Shown: positions 40,189-48,415 of the stretch, piece by piece
Layout of the letters: every line of letters begins with the position of its first letter
Position numbering within the stretch: the first letter of the stretch is position 1
Source: Streptomyces collinus
GTDB lineage: Bacteria; Actinomycetota; Actinomycetes; Streptomycetales; Streptomycetaceae
Direction of reading: 5' to 3'
Length of the DNA stretch: 64,000 bases
Assembly (NCBI RefSeq): GCF_031348265.1
Contig: NZ_CP133771.1
Location: 3,968,001-4,032,000, forward strand
The notes under the pieces: model-generated
Seen by the model: the letters and a program-made list of their open reading frames with translations, nothing else
The model's database searches: none
What the model was told of the DNA's origin: nothing
Position numbers and translations under genes: made by a program

Positions 40189-41811
40189 TCAGAAGTCCAT
40201 GTCACCGCCCGGCATGCCGCCGCCGGCGGGCGCGGCGTTCTTCTCCGGCTTGTCGGCGATGACGGCCTCGGTGGTGAGGAACAGCGCGGCGATGGAGGCG
40301 GCGTTCTGCAGAGCGGAACGGGTCACCTTCGCCGGGTCGATGATGCCTTCGGCGATCATGTCGACGTACTCACCGGTCGCGGCGTTCAGGCCGTGGCCGA
40401 CCTGGAGGTTGCGGACCTTCTCCACGACGACGCCGCCCTCGAGACCACCGTTGACGGCGATCTGCTTCAGCGGGGCCTCCAGCGCGAGCTTCACGGCGTT
40501 GGCGCCGGTCGCCTCGTCACCGTCGAGCTCCAGCTTCTCGAAGACCTGGGAGGCCTGGAGCAGGGCCACGCCACCACCGGCGACGATGCCCTCCTCGACG
40601 GCCGCCTTGGCGTTGCGCACGGCGTCCTCGATGCGGTGCTTGCGCTCCTTGAGCTCCACCTCGGTGGCGGCACCGGCCTTGATGACCGCGACACCGCCGG
40701 CGAGCTTCGCCAGGCGCTCCTGGAGCTTCTCGCGGTCGTAGTCCGAGTCGCTGTTCTCGATCTCGGCCCGGATCTGGTTGACCCGGCCGGCGACCTGGTC
40801 GGCGGAGCCGGCACCGTCGACGATGGTGGTCTCGTCCTTGGTGATGACGACCTTGCGGGCCTTGCCCAGCAGGTCGACCGTGGCGTTCTCCAGCTTGAGG
40901 CCGACCTCCTCGGAGATCACCTCGCCGCCGGTGAGGATGCCGATGTCCTGCAGCATCGCCTTGCGGCGGTCGCCGAAGCCCGGGGCCTTGACGGCGACGG
41001 ACTTGAAGGTGCCGCGGATCTTGTTGACGACCAGGGTCGACAGGGCCTCGCCCTCGACGTCCTCGGCGATGATCAGCAGCGGCTTGCCCGACTGCATGAC
41101 CTTCTCCAGGAGCGGGAGCAGGTCCTTGACGTTCGAGATCTTGGAGTTCGCGATCAGGATGTACGGGTCGTCGAGGACGGCCTCCATACGCTCCATGTCG
41201 GTGGCGAAGTACGCCGAGATGTAGCCCTTGTCGAAGCGCATACCCTCGGTGAGCTCCAGCTCCAGACCGAAGGTCTGGGACTCCTCGACGGTGATGACGC
41301 CTTCCTTGCCGACCTTGTCCATGGCCTCGGCGATGAGCTCGCCGATCTGGGTGTCGGCGGCGGAGATGGAGGCCGTGGAGGCGATCTGCTCCTTGGTCTC
41401 GACGTCCTTCGCCTGCTCCAGCAGGGCGGCGGAGACGGCCTCGACGGCACGCTCGATACCGCGCTTGAGGGCCATCGGGTTGGCGCCGGCGGCTACGTTG
41501 CGCAGACCCTCCTTGACCAGGGCCTGGGCGAGAACGGTCGCGGTGGTCGTACCGTCACCGGCGACGTCGTCCGTCTTCTTGGCGACTTCCTTGACCAGCT
41601 CGGCGCCGATCTTCTCGTACGGGTCCTCGAGCTCGATCTCCTTGGCGATGGAGACACCATCGTTGGTGATCGTGGGCGCGCCCCACTTCTTCTCGAGGAC
41701 GACGTTGCGGCCCTTGGGGCCGAGCGTCACCTTGACGGCGTCCGCGAGCTGGTTCATGCCGCGCTCGAGGCCGCGCCGCGCCTCCTCGTCGAACGCGATG
41801 ATCTTGGCCAT
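40189..41811 (-). CDS. groEL2: 60-kDa chaperonin GroEL (orphan, no adjacent groES)
   Basis: 540 residues. Full-length Hsp60: KVTLGPKGRNVVLEKKWGAP, the ATP motif GDGTTTATVLA, conserved AGANPMALKRGI and the C-terminal GGM-type tail GGGMPGGDMDF. It folds proteins in the GroEL/GroES cage; the GroES partner must be encoded elsewhere, with a groES-groEL1 operon, as usual for actinobacteria. GGAGGG lies ten bases before ATG. Expression is controlled by the CIRCE elements at 41939-42000. Confidence 0.97.
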   Translation of the reverse strand: MAKIIAFDEEARRGLERGMNQLADAVKVTLGPKGRNVVLEKKWGAPTITNDGVSIAKEIELEDPYEKIGAELVKEVAKKTDDVAGDGTTTATVLAQALVKEGLRNVAAGANPMALKRGIERAVEAVSAALLEQAKDVETKEQIASTASISAADTQIGELIAEAMDKVGKEGVITVEESQTFGLELELTEGMRFDKGYISAYFATDMERMEAVLDDPYILIANSKISNVKDLLPLLEKVMQSGKPLLIIAEDVEGEALSTLVVNKIRGTFKSVAVKAPGFGDRRKAMLQDIGILTGGEVISEEVGLKLENATVDLLGKARKVVITKDETTIVDGAGSADQVAGRVNQIRAEIENSDSDYDREKLQERLAKLAGGVAVIKAGAATEVELKERKHRIEDAVRNAKAAVEEGIVAGGGVALLQASQVFEKLELDGDEATGANAVKLALEAPLKQIAVNGGLEGGVVVEKVRNLQVGHGLNAATGEYVDMIAEGIIDPAKVTRSALQNAASIAALFLTTEAVIADKPEKNAAPAGGGMPGGDMDF

Positions 41812-41938
41812 GTGAAGTGGTCCCTCCAGGACTGGGGGTGATTACTTCGGACCGCGCCCGCGCCCGCGACGGACGGCTCGCTTGCCTTGTGGTTCCTTCC
41901 CCACCTGGCCTGCGGGCCTCACCGACCCGGTCCTTACG

Positions 41939-42000
41939 TTGTCACTCTCACCTTCAGAGTGCTAACGCAATGATTAGCACTCGGCCCCTGCGAGTGCAAG
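41939..42000 (-). promoter_or_regulatory. groEL promoter with two CIRCE operators
   Basis: On the minus strand TTGCAC (41999-41994), 17 bases, TAATCA (41976-41971) form the promoter. Two CIRCE (HrcA) elements of the form 9-N9-9 overlap it. CIRCE-a is 41974-42000, with halves CTTGCACTC and GAGTGCTAA; CIRCE-b is 41939-41965, with halves TTAGCACTC and GAGTGACAA. Each has one perfect half and one half with two mismatches. One covers the -35/-10 spacer and the other the transcription start. Confidence 0.85.
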
Positions 42001-42071
42001 CGCCTCTCGGGGATCGGGCGGGGGCGTCAGCCACCCGCGAACACGGCCCGACAGGGCGTGCGAACAGGCCG

Positions 42072-42103
42072 AAGGGCCCGCACCCCGGGGGGTACGGGCC
42101 CTT
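42072..42103 (-). terminator. Terminator after the small cold-shock gene
   Basis: AAGGGCCCGCACCCC can pair with GGGGTACGGGCCCTT, 15 positions with one mismatch; the innermost pairs cannot all form because only two bases separate the arms. It lies 42 bases past the stop. Confidence 0.75.
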
Positions 42104-42144
42104 CTGAGAAGACCGGTCGCTTGAGCGTTGGTCGTGGTGCGCGT

Positions 42145-42348
42145 TCAGGCAGAGACGCGAACCATGTCGGCCTGCGGTCCCTTCTGGCCCTGCGAGATCT
42201 CGAACTCGACCCGCTGGCCCTCTTCAAGGGTGCGGTAGCCGTCCATCTGAATCGCGCTGTAGTGGACGAAAACATCCGCACCACCGTCGACCGCGATGAA
42301 GCCGTACCCCTTCTCCGCGTTGAACCACTTGACGGTGCCCTGAGCCAT
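42145..42348 (-). CDS. Cold-shock protein, CspA type
   Basis: 67 residues from ATG 42348 with GGGGAG seven bases upstream. A complete single cold-shock domain: GTVKWFNAEKGYGFI (RNP1) and VFVHYSAI (RNP2). It binds single-stranded RNA and acts as an RNA chaperone. In Streptomyces the gene beside groEL2 is the SC 7.0/scoF-type cold-shock gene, as I recall. It is preceded by a ~350-base AT-richer leader region. Confidence 0.95.
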   Translation of the reverse strand: MAQGTVKWFNAEKGYGFIAVDGGADVFVHYSAIQMDGYRTLEEGQRVEFEISQGQKGPQADMVRVSA

Positions 42349-42699
42349 GCCTAACTCCCCTATTACTGGCCCTTGCACAGATCCACACTTCGCGGATCCG
42401 GGTCAGACCTCACCCCCCACGGTTGGGGGCGTGCGCCGGAACGCGTCGACCGCGGCTGAATGTATCTGTCCAACTGCCGTCTGCAACAGGTCAATCGGAC
42501 GAGAATTCTGGACGCGCAGGGTCCGGAATGTGGGGAGAATTCGCCCGAATTCAGGGCAAGTCGGGCTACACAAAAGGAACAAAAGCCGCGAAAGACGTGC
42601 ACACTTTGGCTACATCTTGTCGGACTCGCGGCAGGAATTCAGGGTTCCGATCAGGGGATCGGTATCGCGTTCCCCAACTGTACCCCGCTCAACCACACA
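42349..42699. other. AT-richer region upstream of the cold-shock gene
   Basis: About 350 bases with no supported gene. GC content drops, and GAATTC-type words recur (GAATTCAGGG at about 42549 and 42634). It probably contains the cold-shock gene promoter and a long 5' leader; TTGACC near 42495 (minus strand) is a candidate -35. Open frames here are not protein-like. Confidence 0.4.
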
Positions 42700-42738
42700 G
42701 AATTGCCCCCTCCGCTTCTCTCACGGAGGGGGCAATTC
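42700..42738 (-). terminator. Strong terminator after the MoaD/ThiS-like gene
   Basis: Perfect 15-bp stem GAATTGCCCCCTCCG / CGGAGGGGGCAATTC with a 9-nt loop, 57 bases past the stop at 42795. Confidence 0.85.
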
Positions 42739-42794
42739 GATGAACTCTCGGTAATCGTCGTTACCGAAGGTAACAATCGGGCCGGTCGACCGGT

Positions 42795-43070
42795 TCAGCC
42801 ACCGGCGACGGCGGGAATGATCGACACGCCCGCACCGTCCGGCGTCGCCGTCTCCAGCCCCTGCTCGAACCGCACGTCGTCGTCGTTCACGTAGACGTTG
42901 ACGAACCGGCGCAGCTTGCCCTGGTCGTCCAGCACCCGGGCGGCGATCCCGGTGTGGTTCTTCTCCAGATCGGCGATGACCTCGCCGAGGGTCCCGCCAT
43001 CGGCGGAGACCTCGGCCTGCCCGCCGGTGTAGGTACGCAGGATGGTGGGGATCCGAACGGTGACGCTCAT
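42795..43070 (-). CDS. MoaD/ThiS-family sulfur carrier (CysO-like)
   Basis: 91 residues. A ubiquitin-like fold with the C-terminal Gly-Gly (IPAVAGG) that is adenylated and thiocarboxylated. VTVRIPTILRTYTGGQ at the start and FVNVYVNDDDVRF in the middle fit the CysO branch, which feeds sulfur to cysteine synthesis in mycobacteria. The neighbour upstream is threonine synthase, 128 bases away on the same strand with a dispersed repeat between. No Mec-type protease is adjacent, so the acceptor is unproven. Confidence 0.85.
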   Translation of the reverse strand: MSVTVRIPTILRTYTGGQAEVSADGGTLGEVIADLEKNHTGIAARVLDDQGKLRRFVNVYVNDDDVRFEQGLETATPDGAGVSIIPAVAGG

Positions 43071-43118
43071 GACTTCAAAACCTCCGGTTTCGACTGAAGC
43101 TACGGCGGGGCCGCGCGT

Positions 43119-43197
43119 CTAGGGGTGCGGGACTGTGTTGATGTGCGGCTCCGCCGCGTGGGCGCGACCAGCCCCCACCGGCCCGCAGCGAACAACG
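43119..43197 (+). repeat. Dispersed Streptomyces-type intergenic repeat, copy 2
   Basis: TAGGGGTGCGGGACTGTGTT, then GATGTGCGGCTCCGCCGCGT, then GGGCGCGACCAGCCCCCACC and GGCCCGCAGC. It shares its central block with copy 1 (1871-1922) in inverse orientation, and its tail (CGCGACCAGCC) with copy 4 at 50751. It lies between moaD-like and thrC. Confidence 0.65.
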
Positions 43198-43198
43198 A

Positions 43199-44485
43199 TC
43201 AGACCAGCCCGGCCTCGCGGAACGAGTCCAGGTTGGGCCGGATGGTCGCGGTCAGCCCGGTCCCGGCCACCGCGTCCAGCGTCTTGAGGCCGTCTCCGGT
43301 GTTGAGCACGACGATGGTCTTGGTGGGGTCGAGGGCCCCGCTCTCGATCAGCTTCTTCGTCACGCCCACCGTCACACCACCGGCGGTCTCCGCAAAGATC
43401 CCCTCGGTCCGGGCAAGGATCTTGATCGCGTCCACGACCTGCTCGTCGTTCACGTCCTCCACCGCACCACCGGTCCGCCGCGCGATGTCCAGCACGTACG
43501 GCCCGTCCGCCGGGTTGCCGATGGCAAGCGACTTGGCGATGGTGTTCGGCTTCTGCGGGCGCACCACGTCATGCCCGGCCTTGTACGCCGTCGACACCGG
43601 CGAGCAGCCCTCGGCCTGCGCACCGAAGATCTTGTACGGCTTGTCCTCGACCAGCCCGAGCTTGATCAGCTCCTGAAGGCCCTTGTCGATCTTCGTCAGC
43701 TGCGAGCCGGAGGCGATCGGCACGACCAGCTGGTCCGGCAGCCGCCAGCCGAGCTGCTCGCAGATCTCGTACGCGAGGGTCTTGGAGCCCTCCGCGTAGT
43801 ACGGCCGGAGGTTGACGTTGACGAAGCCCCAGCCCTCACCGGCCGGGTCGCCGATCAGCTCGGAGCAGAAGCGGTTCACGTCGTCGTAGTTGCCCTCGAT
43901 GCCGACGAGCTCGCCGCCGTAGACCGCGGCCATGACGACCTTGCCCTGCTCCAGGTCGTGCGGGATGAACACGCAGGAGCGGAAGCCGGCGCGGGCCGCC
44001 GCGGCACCCACCGCACCGGCGAGGTTGCCGGTGGAGGAGCAGGAGAGCGTGGTGAAGCCGAAGGCGCGGGCGGCCTCCAGGGCCTGGGCGACGACGCGGT
44101 CCTTGAAGGAGTGCGTCGGGTTGCCGGAGTCGTCCTTGACGAACAGCTTGCCGGCGTCGACGCCCAGCTCGCGCGCGAGGTTGTCGGCCTTGACGAGCTT
44201 GGTCCAGCCGGGGTTGATGTTCGGCTTGTCCGCGACGTCGGCCGGGACCGGCAGCAGCGGGGCGTAGCGCCAGATGTTCGCGGGGCCCGCTTCGATCTGC
44301 TTGCGGAGCTCCTCGGTGTCGTAGGCCGAGAAGTCGTAGGCGATCTCCAGCGGGCCGAAACACTCCTCGCACGCGAAGACCGGTCCGAGGGGTACGCGGT
44401 GACCGCACTCGCGGCAGCTCAGGGCAGCGGCGGGACCGAGGTCTACGGTGGAGTCAGTGGTGCTTGCAACAGTCTGCACAGCCAT
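43199..44485 (-). CDS. thrC: Threonine synthase
   Basis: 428 residues. A PLP enzyme that converts O-phosphohomoserine to threonine. It begins with a four-cysteine zinc-like knob (CRECGHR, CEECF), then has the PLP lysine in NPTHSFKDR, SCSSTGNLAGA and the glycine loop VPIASGSQLTKI. This is the long plant-like/actinobacterial class. A SAM-type riboswitch lies just upstream, so the product is likely controlled by S-adenosylmethionine, tying the threonine branch to methionine supply. Confidence 0.95.
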   Translation of the reverse strand: MAVQTVASTTDSTVDLGPAAALSCRECGHRVPLGPVFACEECFGPLEIAYDFSAYDTEELRKQIEAGPANIWRYAPLLPVPADVADKPNINPGWTKLVKADNLARELGVDAGKLFVKDDSGNPTHSFKDRVVAQALEAARAFGFTTLSCSSTGNLAGAVGAAAARAGFRSCVFIPHDLEQGKVVMAAVYGGELVGIEGNYDDVNRFCSELIGDPAGEGWGFVNVNLRPYYAEGSKTLAYEICEQLGWRLPDQLVVPIASGSQLTKIDKGLQELIKLGLVEDKPYKIFGAQAEGCSPVSTAYKAGHDVVRPQKPNTIAKSLAIGNPADGPYVLDIARRTGGAVEDVNDEQVVDAIKILARTEGIFAETAGGVTVGVTKKLIESGALDPTKTIVVLNTGDGLKTLDAVAGTGLTATIRPNLDSFREAGLV

Positions 44486-44503
44486 GTGAGGCGAGGCCCT
44501 TTC

Positions 44504-44659
44504 TCCTCATCTTCCTCACGACGCATCTCGCCGTGAGACGGATTTGGCACCTTCCCGAGCCGGGAGCCTCGCGCATGTGGTCGACAGTGACCTACGAGTA
44601 CCGACTGGAGGGTTGCCGGGGCTTCATCGGGCCGTTTCCCTCTGCCCCTCTGGATGAGC
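44504..44659 (-). promoter_or_regulatory. SAM-I-type (S-box) riboswitch upstream of threonine synthase
   Basis: The minus strand starts GCTCATCCAGAGGGGCAGAG, then GGAAACGGCCCGATGAAGCC and CCGGCAACC. After a long P3 arm comes GGTGCCAAATCC, then a P4 hairpin (CTCACG...CGTGAG) and GAAGATGAG, which closes P1 with CTCATC. These are the conserved S-box core strings in order. P1 closes about 20 bases before the thrC ATG and abuts GAGGAGAAAGG, so SAM binding probably hides the ribosome binding site. Confidence 0.9.
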
Positions 44660-44815
44660 TGTATGTGGTTGTAGGCGGCGGGTGACCCCGGACATGCGAT
44701 GGTCATCCGCCTTGTTCAAGACTGTAACCGACGACCAGGACAGTTGAGATAGTCGTCCGAACCGCGAGATGGATCACAGCCCGTCCCGCCGAGAGTACGC
44801 AGAGGAGCCGCCACG

Positions 44816-45760
44816 GTGCTGGAAGAAGTCGAGCGCTGGCTGAGCACCCGTTCCTGGTCCGCGAACGATCGCCCGCTCCACCGGATGCTGGCCGCCAAGC
44901 AGCGCACGGGCCGGACGGTCAGCGTCGTGCTGCCCGCCCTCAACGAGGAGGCGACGGTCGGCGACATCGTCGCCGTCATCCGCCACGACCTGATGCGGCA
45001 GGTCCCGCTCGTGGACGAGCTGGTCGTCGTCGACTCCGGCTCGACCGACCGTACGTCCGAGGTGGCCGCCGCCGCGGGCGCGCGGGTGGTGCACCGGGAC
45101 GGGATACTCCCGCGCCTGCCCGCCGTGCCCGGCAAGGGCGAGGTGCTGTGGCGATCGCTGCTGGTCACCCGCGGGGACATCGTCTGTTTCGTCGACGCGG
45201 ACCTCAGGGACTTCTCGTCGGACTTCGTCTCCGGGATCGTGGGCCCGCTGCTCACGGACCCGGACGTGGACCTGGTGAAGGCCATGTACGACCGGCCGCT
45301 GTCCGGTGCCGCCGGGCAGGGCGGCCGGGTCACCGAGCTGATGGCGCGCCCGCTGCTCAACATGCACTGGCCGCAGCTGGCCGGCTTCGTGCAGCCGCTC
45401 GGCGGCGAGTACGCGGCCCGCCGCTCGCTGCTGGAGCAGCTGCCGTTCCCCGTCGGCTACGGCGTGGAGCTGGGGATGCTGGTCGACGCCCTGCACCTGG
45501 TGGGCCTGGACGCCCTCGCCCAGGTGGACGTCGGGGTGCGCAAGCACCGGCACCAGGACGGGCAGGCGCTGGGCCGGATGGCCGCGGCGATCTACCGCAC
45601 GGCCCAGCTGCGGCTGGCCCGCGGGCATCTGATCCGGCCGTCCCTGACCCAGTTCGAGCGGGGCGGGGACGGCTTCGAGCCGCGGACGTACTCCGTGGAC
45701 ACCGAGGAGCGTCCGCCGATGGTGGACATCGCCGAGTACCAGGCGCGGAAAGCGGCCTGA
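44816..45760 (+). CDS. gpgS: Glucosyl-3-phosphoglycerate synthase
   Basis: 314 residues from GTG 44816 (GGAG upstream). GT81-family glycosyltransferase that joins UDP-glucose (or similar) to 3-phosphoglycerate, the first step to glucosylglycerate and, in mycobacteria, methylglucose lipopolysaccharide. It shows VVLPALNEEATVGDIV, VDSGSTDRT, the DxD in FVDADLRDF and the acceptor region GEYAARRSLLEQLPF. It is followed by otsA and otsB, so this is a compatible-solute cluster. No glucosyl-3-phosphoglycerate phosphatase is adjacent. Confidence 0.9.
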   Translation: MLEEVERWLSTRSWSANDRPLHRMLAAKQRTGRTVSVVLPALNEEATVGDIVAVIRHDLMRQVPLVDELVVVDSGSTDRTSEVAAAAGARVVHRDGILPRLPAVPGKGEVLWRSLLVTRGDIVCFVDADLRDFSSDFVSGIVGPLLTDPDVDLVKAMYDRPLSGAAGQGGRVTELMARPLLNMHWPQLAGFVQPLGGEYAARRSLLEQLPFPVGYGVELGMLVDALHLVGLDALAQVDVGVRKHRHQDGQALGRMAAAIYRTAQLRLARGHLIRPSLTQFERGGDGFEPRTYSVDTEERPPMVDIAEYQARKAA

Positions 45761-45833
45761 CCGGGGCCGTTTTCGGCCGGGCACGGAAGATCCGTACGTT
45801 TGAGCGTTTACGGGCCGGGCTAGGTTGAGGCTT

Positions 45834-47222
45834 ATGGCTTCAACGTACGGTGCTGCGCGGGTGCTGGTGGCCTCCAACCGGGGCCCGGTCTCCTACACGG
45901 TGGGTGAGGACGGTTCGCTGGACGCCAAACGGGGCGGCGGCGGGCTGGTCTCCGGCCTCTCCGCGATCGGCTCGGACGCGGACGCGCTGTGGGTGTGCTC
46001 GGCGCTGTCCGACGGCGACCGGGAGGCGGTCCGGCGCGGGGTCGGCGCGGACGGCGTGCGGATGCTGGACATCCCGGCCGACGTGCACGCCGACGCGTAC
46101 AACGGCATCGCCAACTCGGTCCTGTGGTTCGTGCACCACATGCTCTACCAGACGCCCCTGGAGCCGGTCTTCGACGCGGAGTTCCGACGGCAGTGGGCGT
46201 CCTACGAGGCGTACAACCGGGCGTTCGCCGAGGCGCTGGCCGAGGAGGCGGCGCAGGGTGCGGCCGTGGTGGTGCAGGACTACCACCTGACGCTGGTGCC
46301 CGGCATGCTCCGCGAGCTGCGGCCCGACCTGCGCATCGGGCACTTCTCGCACACGCCGTGGGCGCCGCCCGAGTACTTCCGGATGCTGCCGGACGACGTG
46401 GCCGGGCAGGTGCTGCGCGGCATGCTCGGCGCGGACCGGCTCGGCTTCCTCACCGAGCGCTGGGCGGAGGCGTTCACCGCGTGCGCCGAGCGGTTCGCGG
46501 GCGGGCTCGGCGGCACCCGGGTCGGGGTGCACGGGCTGGGCGCCGACGCGGACTTCCTGCGCGCCCGGTCCCACGAGCCGGACGTCGAGGAGCGGATGGC
46601 CGCGCTGCGGCAGGAGATCGGCGAGGGCCGCCGCACCGTCGTCCGGGTGGACCGCACCGAGCTGTCCAAGAACATCGTGCGCGGCCTGCTGGCCTACCGG
46701 CGGCTGCTGGAGACCCACGCCGAGTGGCGCGAGCGGGTGGTGCACGTCGCCTTCGCATACCCCTCACGGCAGGATCTCGCGGTGTACCGGGACTACACGG
46801 CCGAGGTGCAGCGGGTCGCCGACGAGATCAACGCCGAGTACGGCACGCCGGGCTGGACGCCGGTCGTGCTGCACGTCAAGGACGACTTCGCCCGCTCGCT
46901 GGCCGCCTACCGGCTGGCCGACGTGGCCCTCGTCAACCCCATCCGCGACGGCATGAACCTCGTCGCCAAGGAGGTCCCGGTGGTCTCCGACGCGGGCTGC
47001 GCGCTGGTGCTGTCGCGGGAGGCCGGGGCGCACGAGGAGCTGGGCGAGGACGCGATCACGGTGAACCCCTACGACGTCACGGGCACGGCGACGGCACTGC
47101 ACGAGGCCCTGTCGATGCGCCCGGAGGAACGCGCCGAACGCAGCAAGCGCCTGGCAGCGGCGGCGACGGCACTGCCACCGGCGCAGTGGTTCGTCGACCA
47201 GCTCGACGCGCTGAGGGGCTGA
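45834..47222 (+). CDS. otsA: Trehalose-6-phosphate synthase
   Basis: 462 residues from ATG 45834, with GAGG five bases upstream. GT20-family enzyme (OtsA) making trehalose-6-P from UDP-glucose and glucose-6-P. Signatures are LVASNRGPVSY, GGGGLVSGL, WPS-like substrate segments, VQDYHLTLVP, FSHTPW, VDRTELSKNI and INPIRDGMNLVAKE (here VNPIRDG). otsB follows after 7 bases, so both are translated from one message. Confidence 0.95.
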   Translation: MASTYGAARVLVASNRGPVSYTVGEDGSLDAKRGGGGLVSGLSAIGSDADALWVCSALSDGDREAVRRGVGADGVRMLDIPADVHADAYNGIANSVLWFVHHMLYQTPLEPVFDAEFRRQWASYEAYNRAFAEALAEEAAQGAAVVVQDYHLTLVPGMLRELRPDLRIGHFSHTPWAPPEYFRMLPDDVAGQVLRGMLGADRLGFLTERWAEAFTACAERFAGGLGGTRVGVHGLGADADFLRARSHEPDVEERMAALRQEIGEGRRTVVRVDRTELSKNIVRGLLAYRRLLETHAEWRERVVHVAFAYPSRQDLAVYRDYTAEVQRVADEINAEYGTPGWTPVVLHVKDDFARSLAAYRLADVALVNPIRDGMNLVAKEVPVVSDAGCALVLSREAGAHEELGEDAITVNPYDVTGTATALHEALSMRPEERAERSKRLAAAATALPPAQWFVDQLDALRG

Positions 47223-47229
47223 GGGCCGC

Positions 47230-48051
47230 ATGAGCAGCCTTCCCACCCCTGCCACGAAGGCCGGGCAGGACGGCCTCGACGCCCTCCTCGCGCAGCCCGG
47301 CAAGGCACTGATCGGGCTCGACTTCGACGGGACGCTCGCGCCGATCGTGGCCGATCCGGAGCTGGCCCGGGCCCACCCGGAGGCGCTGGGCGCACTGGTG
47401 GCGCTCGCCCCGAAGGTCGCCGCCATCGCGGTGATCACCGGTCGGCCGGCCGAGGTCGCCGTACGCAACGGCGGCTTCGCGGACGCACCGGGTCTGGAGC
47501 ACCTCGTCGTCCTCGGGCACTACGGCGCCGAGCGGTGGGACGCCCGCAGCGGCGAGGTCACCGCGCCCGAACCGCACCCCGGCGTCGCGGCCGTACGCGC
47601 CGAGCTGCCCGGGCTGCTCGAAGGGAGCGGGACCTGGGTCGAGGACAAGGGCCGGGCGGTGGCCGTGCACACCCGCCGGGCCGCCGACCCGCAGGCCGCC
47701 TTCGACGCCCTGCGCGAGCCGCTCACCGAGCTGGCGACCCGGCACGGCCTGATCGTCGAGCCCGGCCGCATGGTCCTCGAACTGCGCCCGCCCGGCATGG
47801 ACAAGGGCGTCGCGCTGAGCGAGTTCGCCCGCGAGACCGACGCCGGTTCCGTCCTCTACGCCGGCGACGACCTGGGCGACCTGCCCGCGTACTCCGCCGT
47901 CGACACCCTCCGCACGACCGGCACCCCAGGCCTGCTGGTGTGCAGCGGCAGCGACGAGGTGACCGAGCTGCGCAAGCGGGCGGACGTGGTGGTGGACGGC
48001 CCGGAGGGGGTCGTCGAGTTGCTGAGGGCCTTGGCGGACCGGATCGGCTGA
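47230..48051 (+). CDS. otsB: Trehalose-6-phosphate phosphatase
   Basis: 273 residues. HAD-superfamily phosphatase: motif I GLDFDGTLAPI, motif II VITGRP, MDKGVAL and motif IV YAGDDLGDLPA. It removes phosphate from trehalose-6-P. It lies in an operon with otsA. Confidence 0.95.
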   Translation: MSSLPTPATKAGQDGLDALLAQPGKALIGLDFDGTLAPIVADPELARAHPEALGALVALAPKVAAIAVITGRPAEVAVRNGGFADAPGLEHLVVLGHYGAERWDARSGEVTAPEPHPGVAAVRAELPGLLEGSGTWVEDKGRAVAVHTRRAADPQAAFDALREPLTELATRHGLIVEPGRMVLELRPPGMDKGVALSEFARETDAGSVLYAGDDLGDLPAYSAVDTLRTTGTPGLLVCSGSDEVTELRKRADVVVDGPEGVVELLRALADRIG

Positions 48052-48060
48052 AGGACACGT

Positions 48061-48120
48061 CCCCCTTAGGGGCGCGGGGAACTGCGCGAGCAACCACAAC
48101 GGGCCCGCAGCCCGCGACGG
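48061..48120 (+). repeat. Dispersed Streptomyces-type intergenic repeat, copy 3
   Basis: TTAGGGGCGCGGGGAACTGC followed by GCGAGCAACCACAACGGGCC and CGCAGCC, just after the otsB stop. The GGGGCGCGGGGAACTGCGCG block is repeated exactly at 50758 and with one base missing at 58981. Confidence 0.75.
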
Positions 48121-48134
48121 CCGGGAATCCCCAC

Positions 48135-48380
48135 TCACCGCTCGGACCGGCGCCGCTCCCGAACACGCCGCAGCCGATTCACCGTCACCGGATCATGCGC
48201 CAGCGCCCGCGCGTCGTCCAGCAGGGCGTTGAGAAGCTGGTAGTAGCGCACCGGGGCGAGCCCCAGCTCCTCACGTATGGCCCGTTCCTTCGCACCGGGC
48301 CCGGGGAAACCCCGGCGTTCGAGCGCGAGGATGTCCCGCTCCCTGCGCCCGAGCCCCTGCTCACCCGTGTCCTCGTCCAT
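48135..48380 (-). CDS. DUF3263 protein
   Basis: 81 residues. GLGRRERDILALERRGFPGP ... VRYYQLLNALLDDARAL is the actinobacterial DUF3263 family, a helix-turn-helix-like small protein. No role known to me. It is on the minus strand, upstream of the repeat and downstream of the sugar-binding lipoprotein. Confidence 0.85.
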   Translation of the reverse strand: MDEDTGEQGLGRRERDILALERRGFPGPGAKERAIREELGLAPVRYYQLLNALLDDARALAHDPVTVNRLRRVRERRRSER

Positions 48381-48415
48381 GCCCGGCACCGTAACGCCTG
48401 CCACCGACAGCGGAG

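Noticed and set aside
40393..41841. Plus-strand frame antisense to groEL
   Set aside because: Shadow of a highly conserved gene; no start signals.
42347..42894. Short plus-strand frames upstream of the cold-shock gene
   Set aside because: They cross the promoter/leader and a strong terminator of the opposite strand and have no protein-like composition.
44464..44706. Small frames in the thrC leader
   Set aside because: They cover the S-box riboswitch, whose conserved core explains the sequence.
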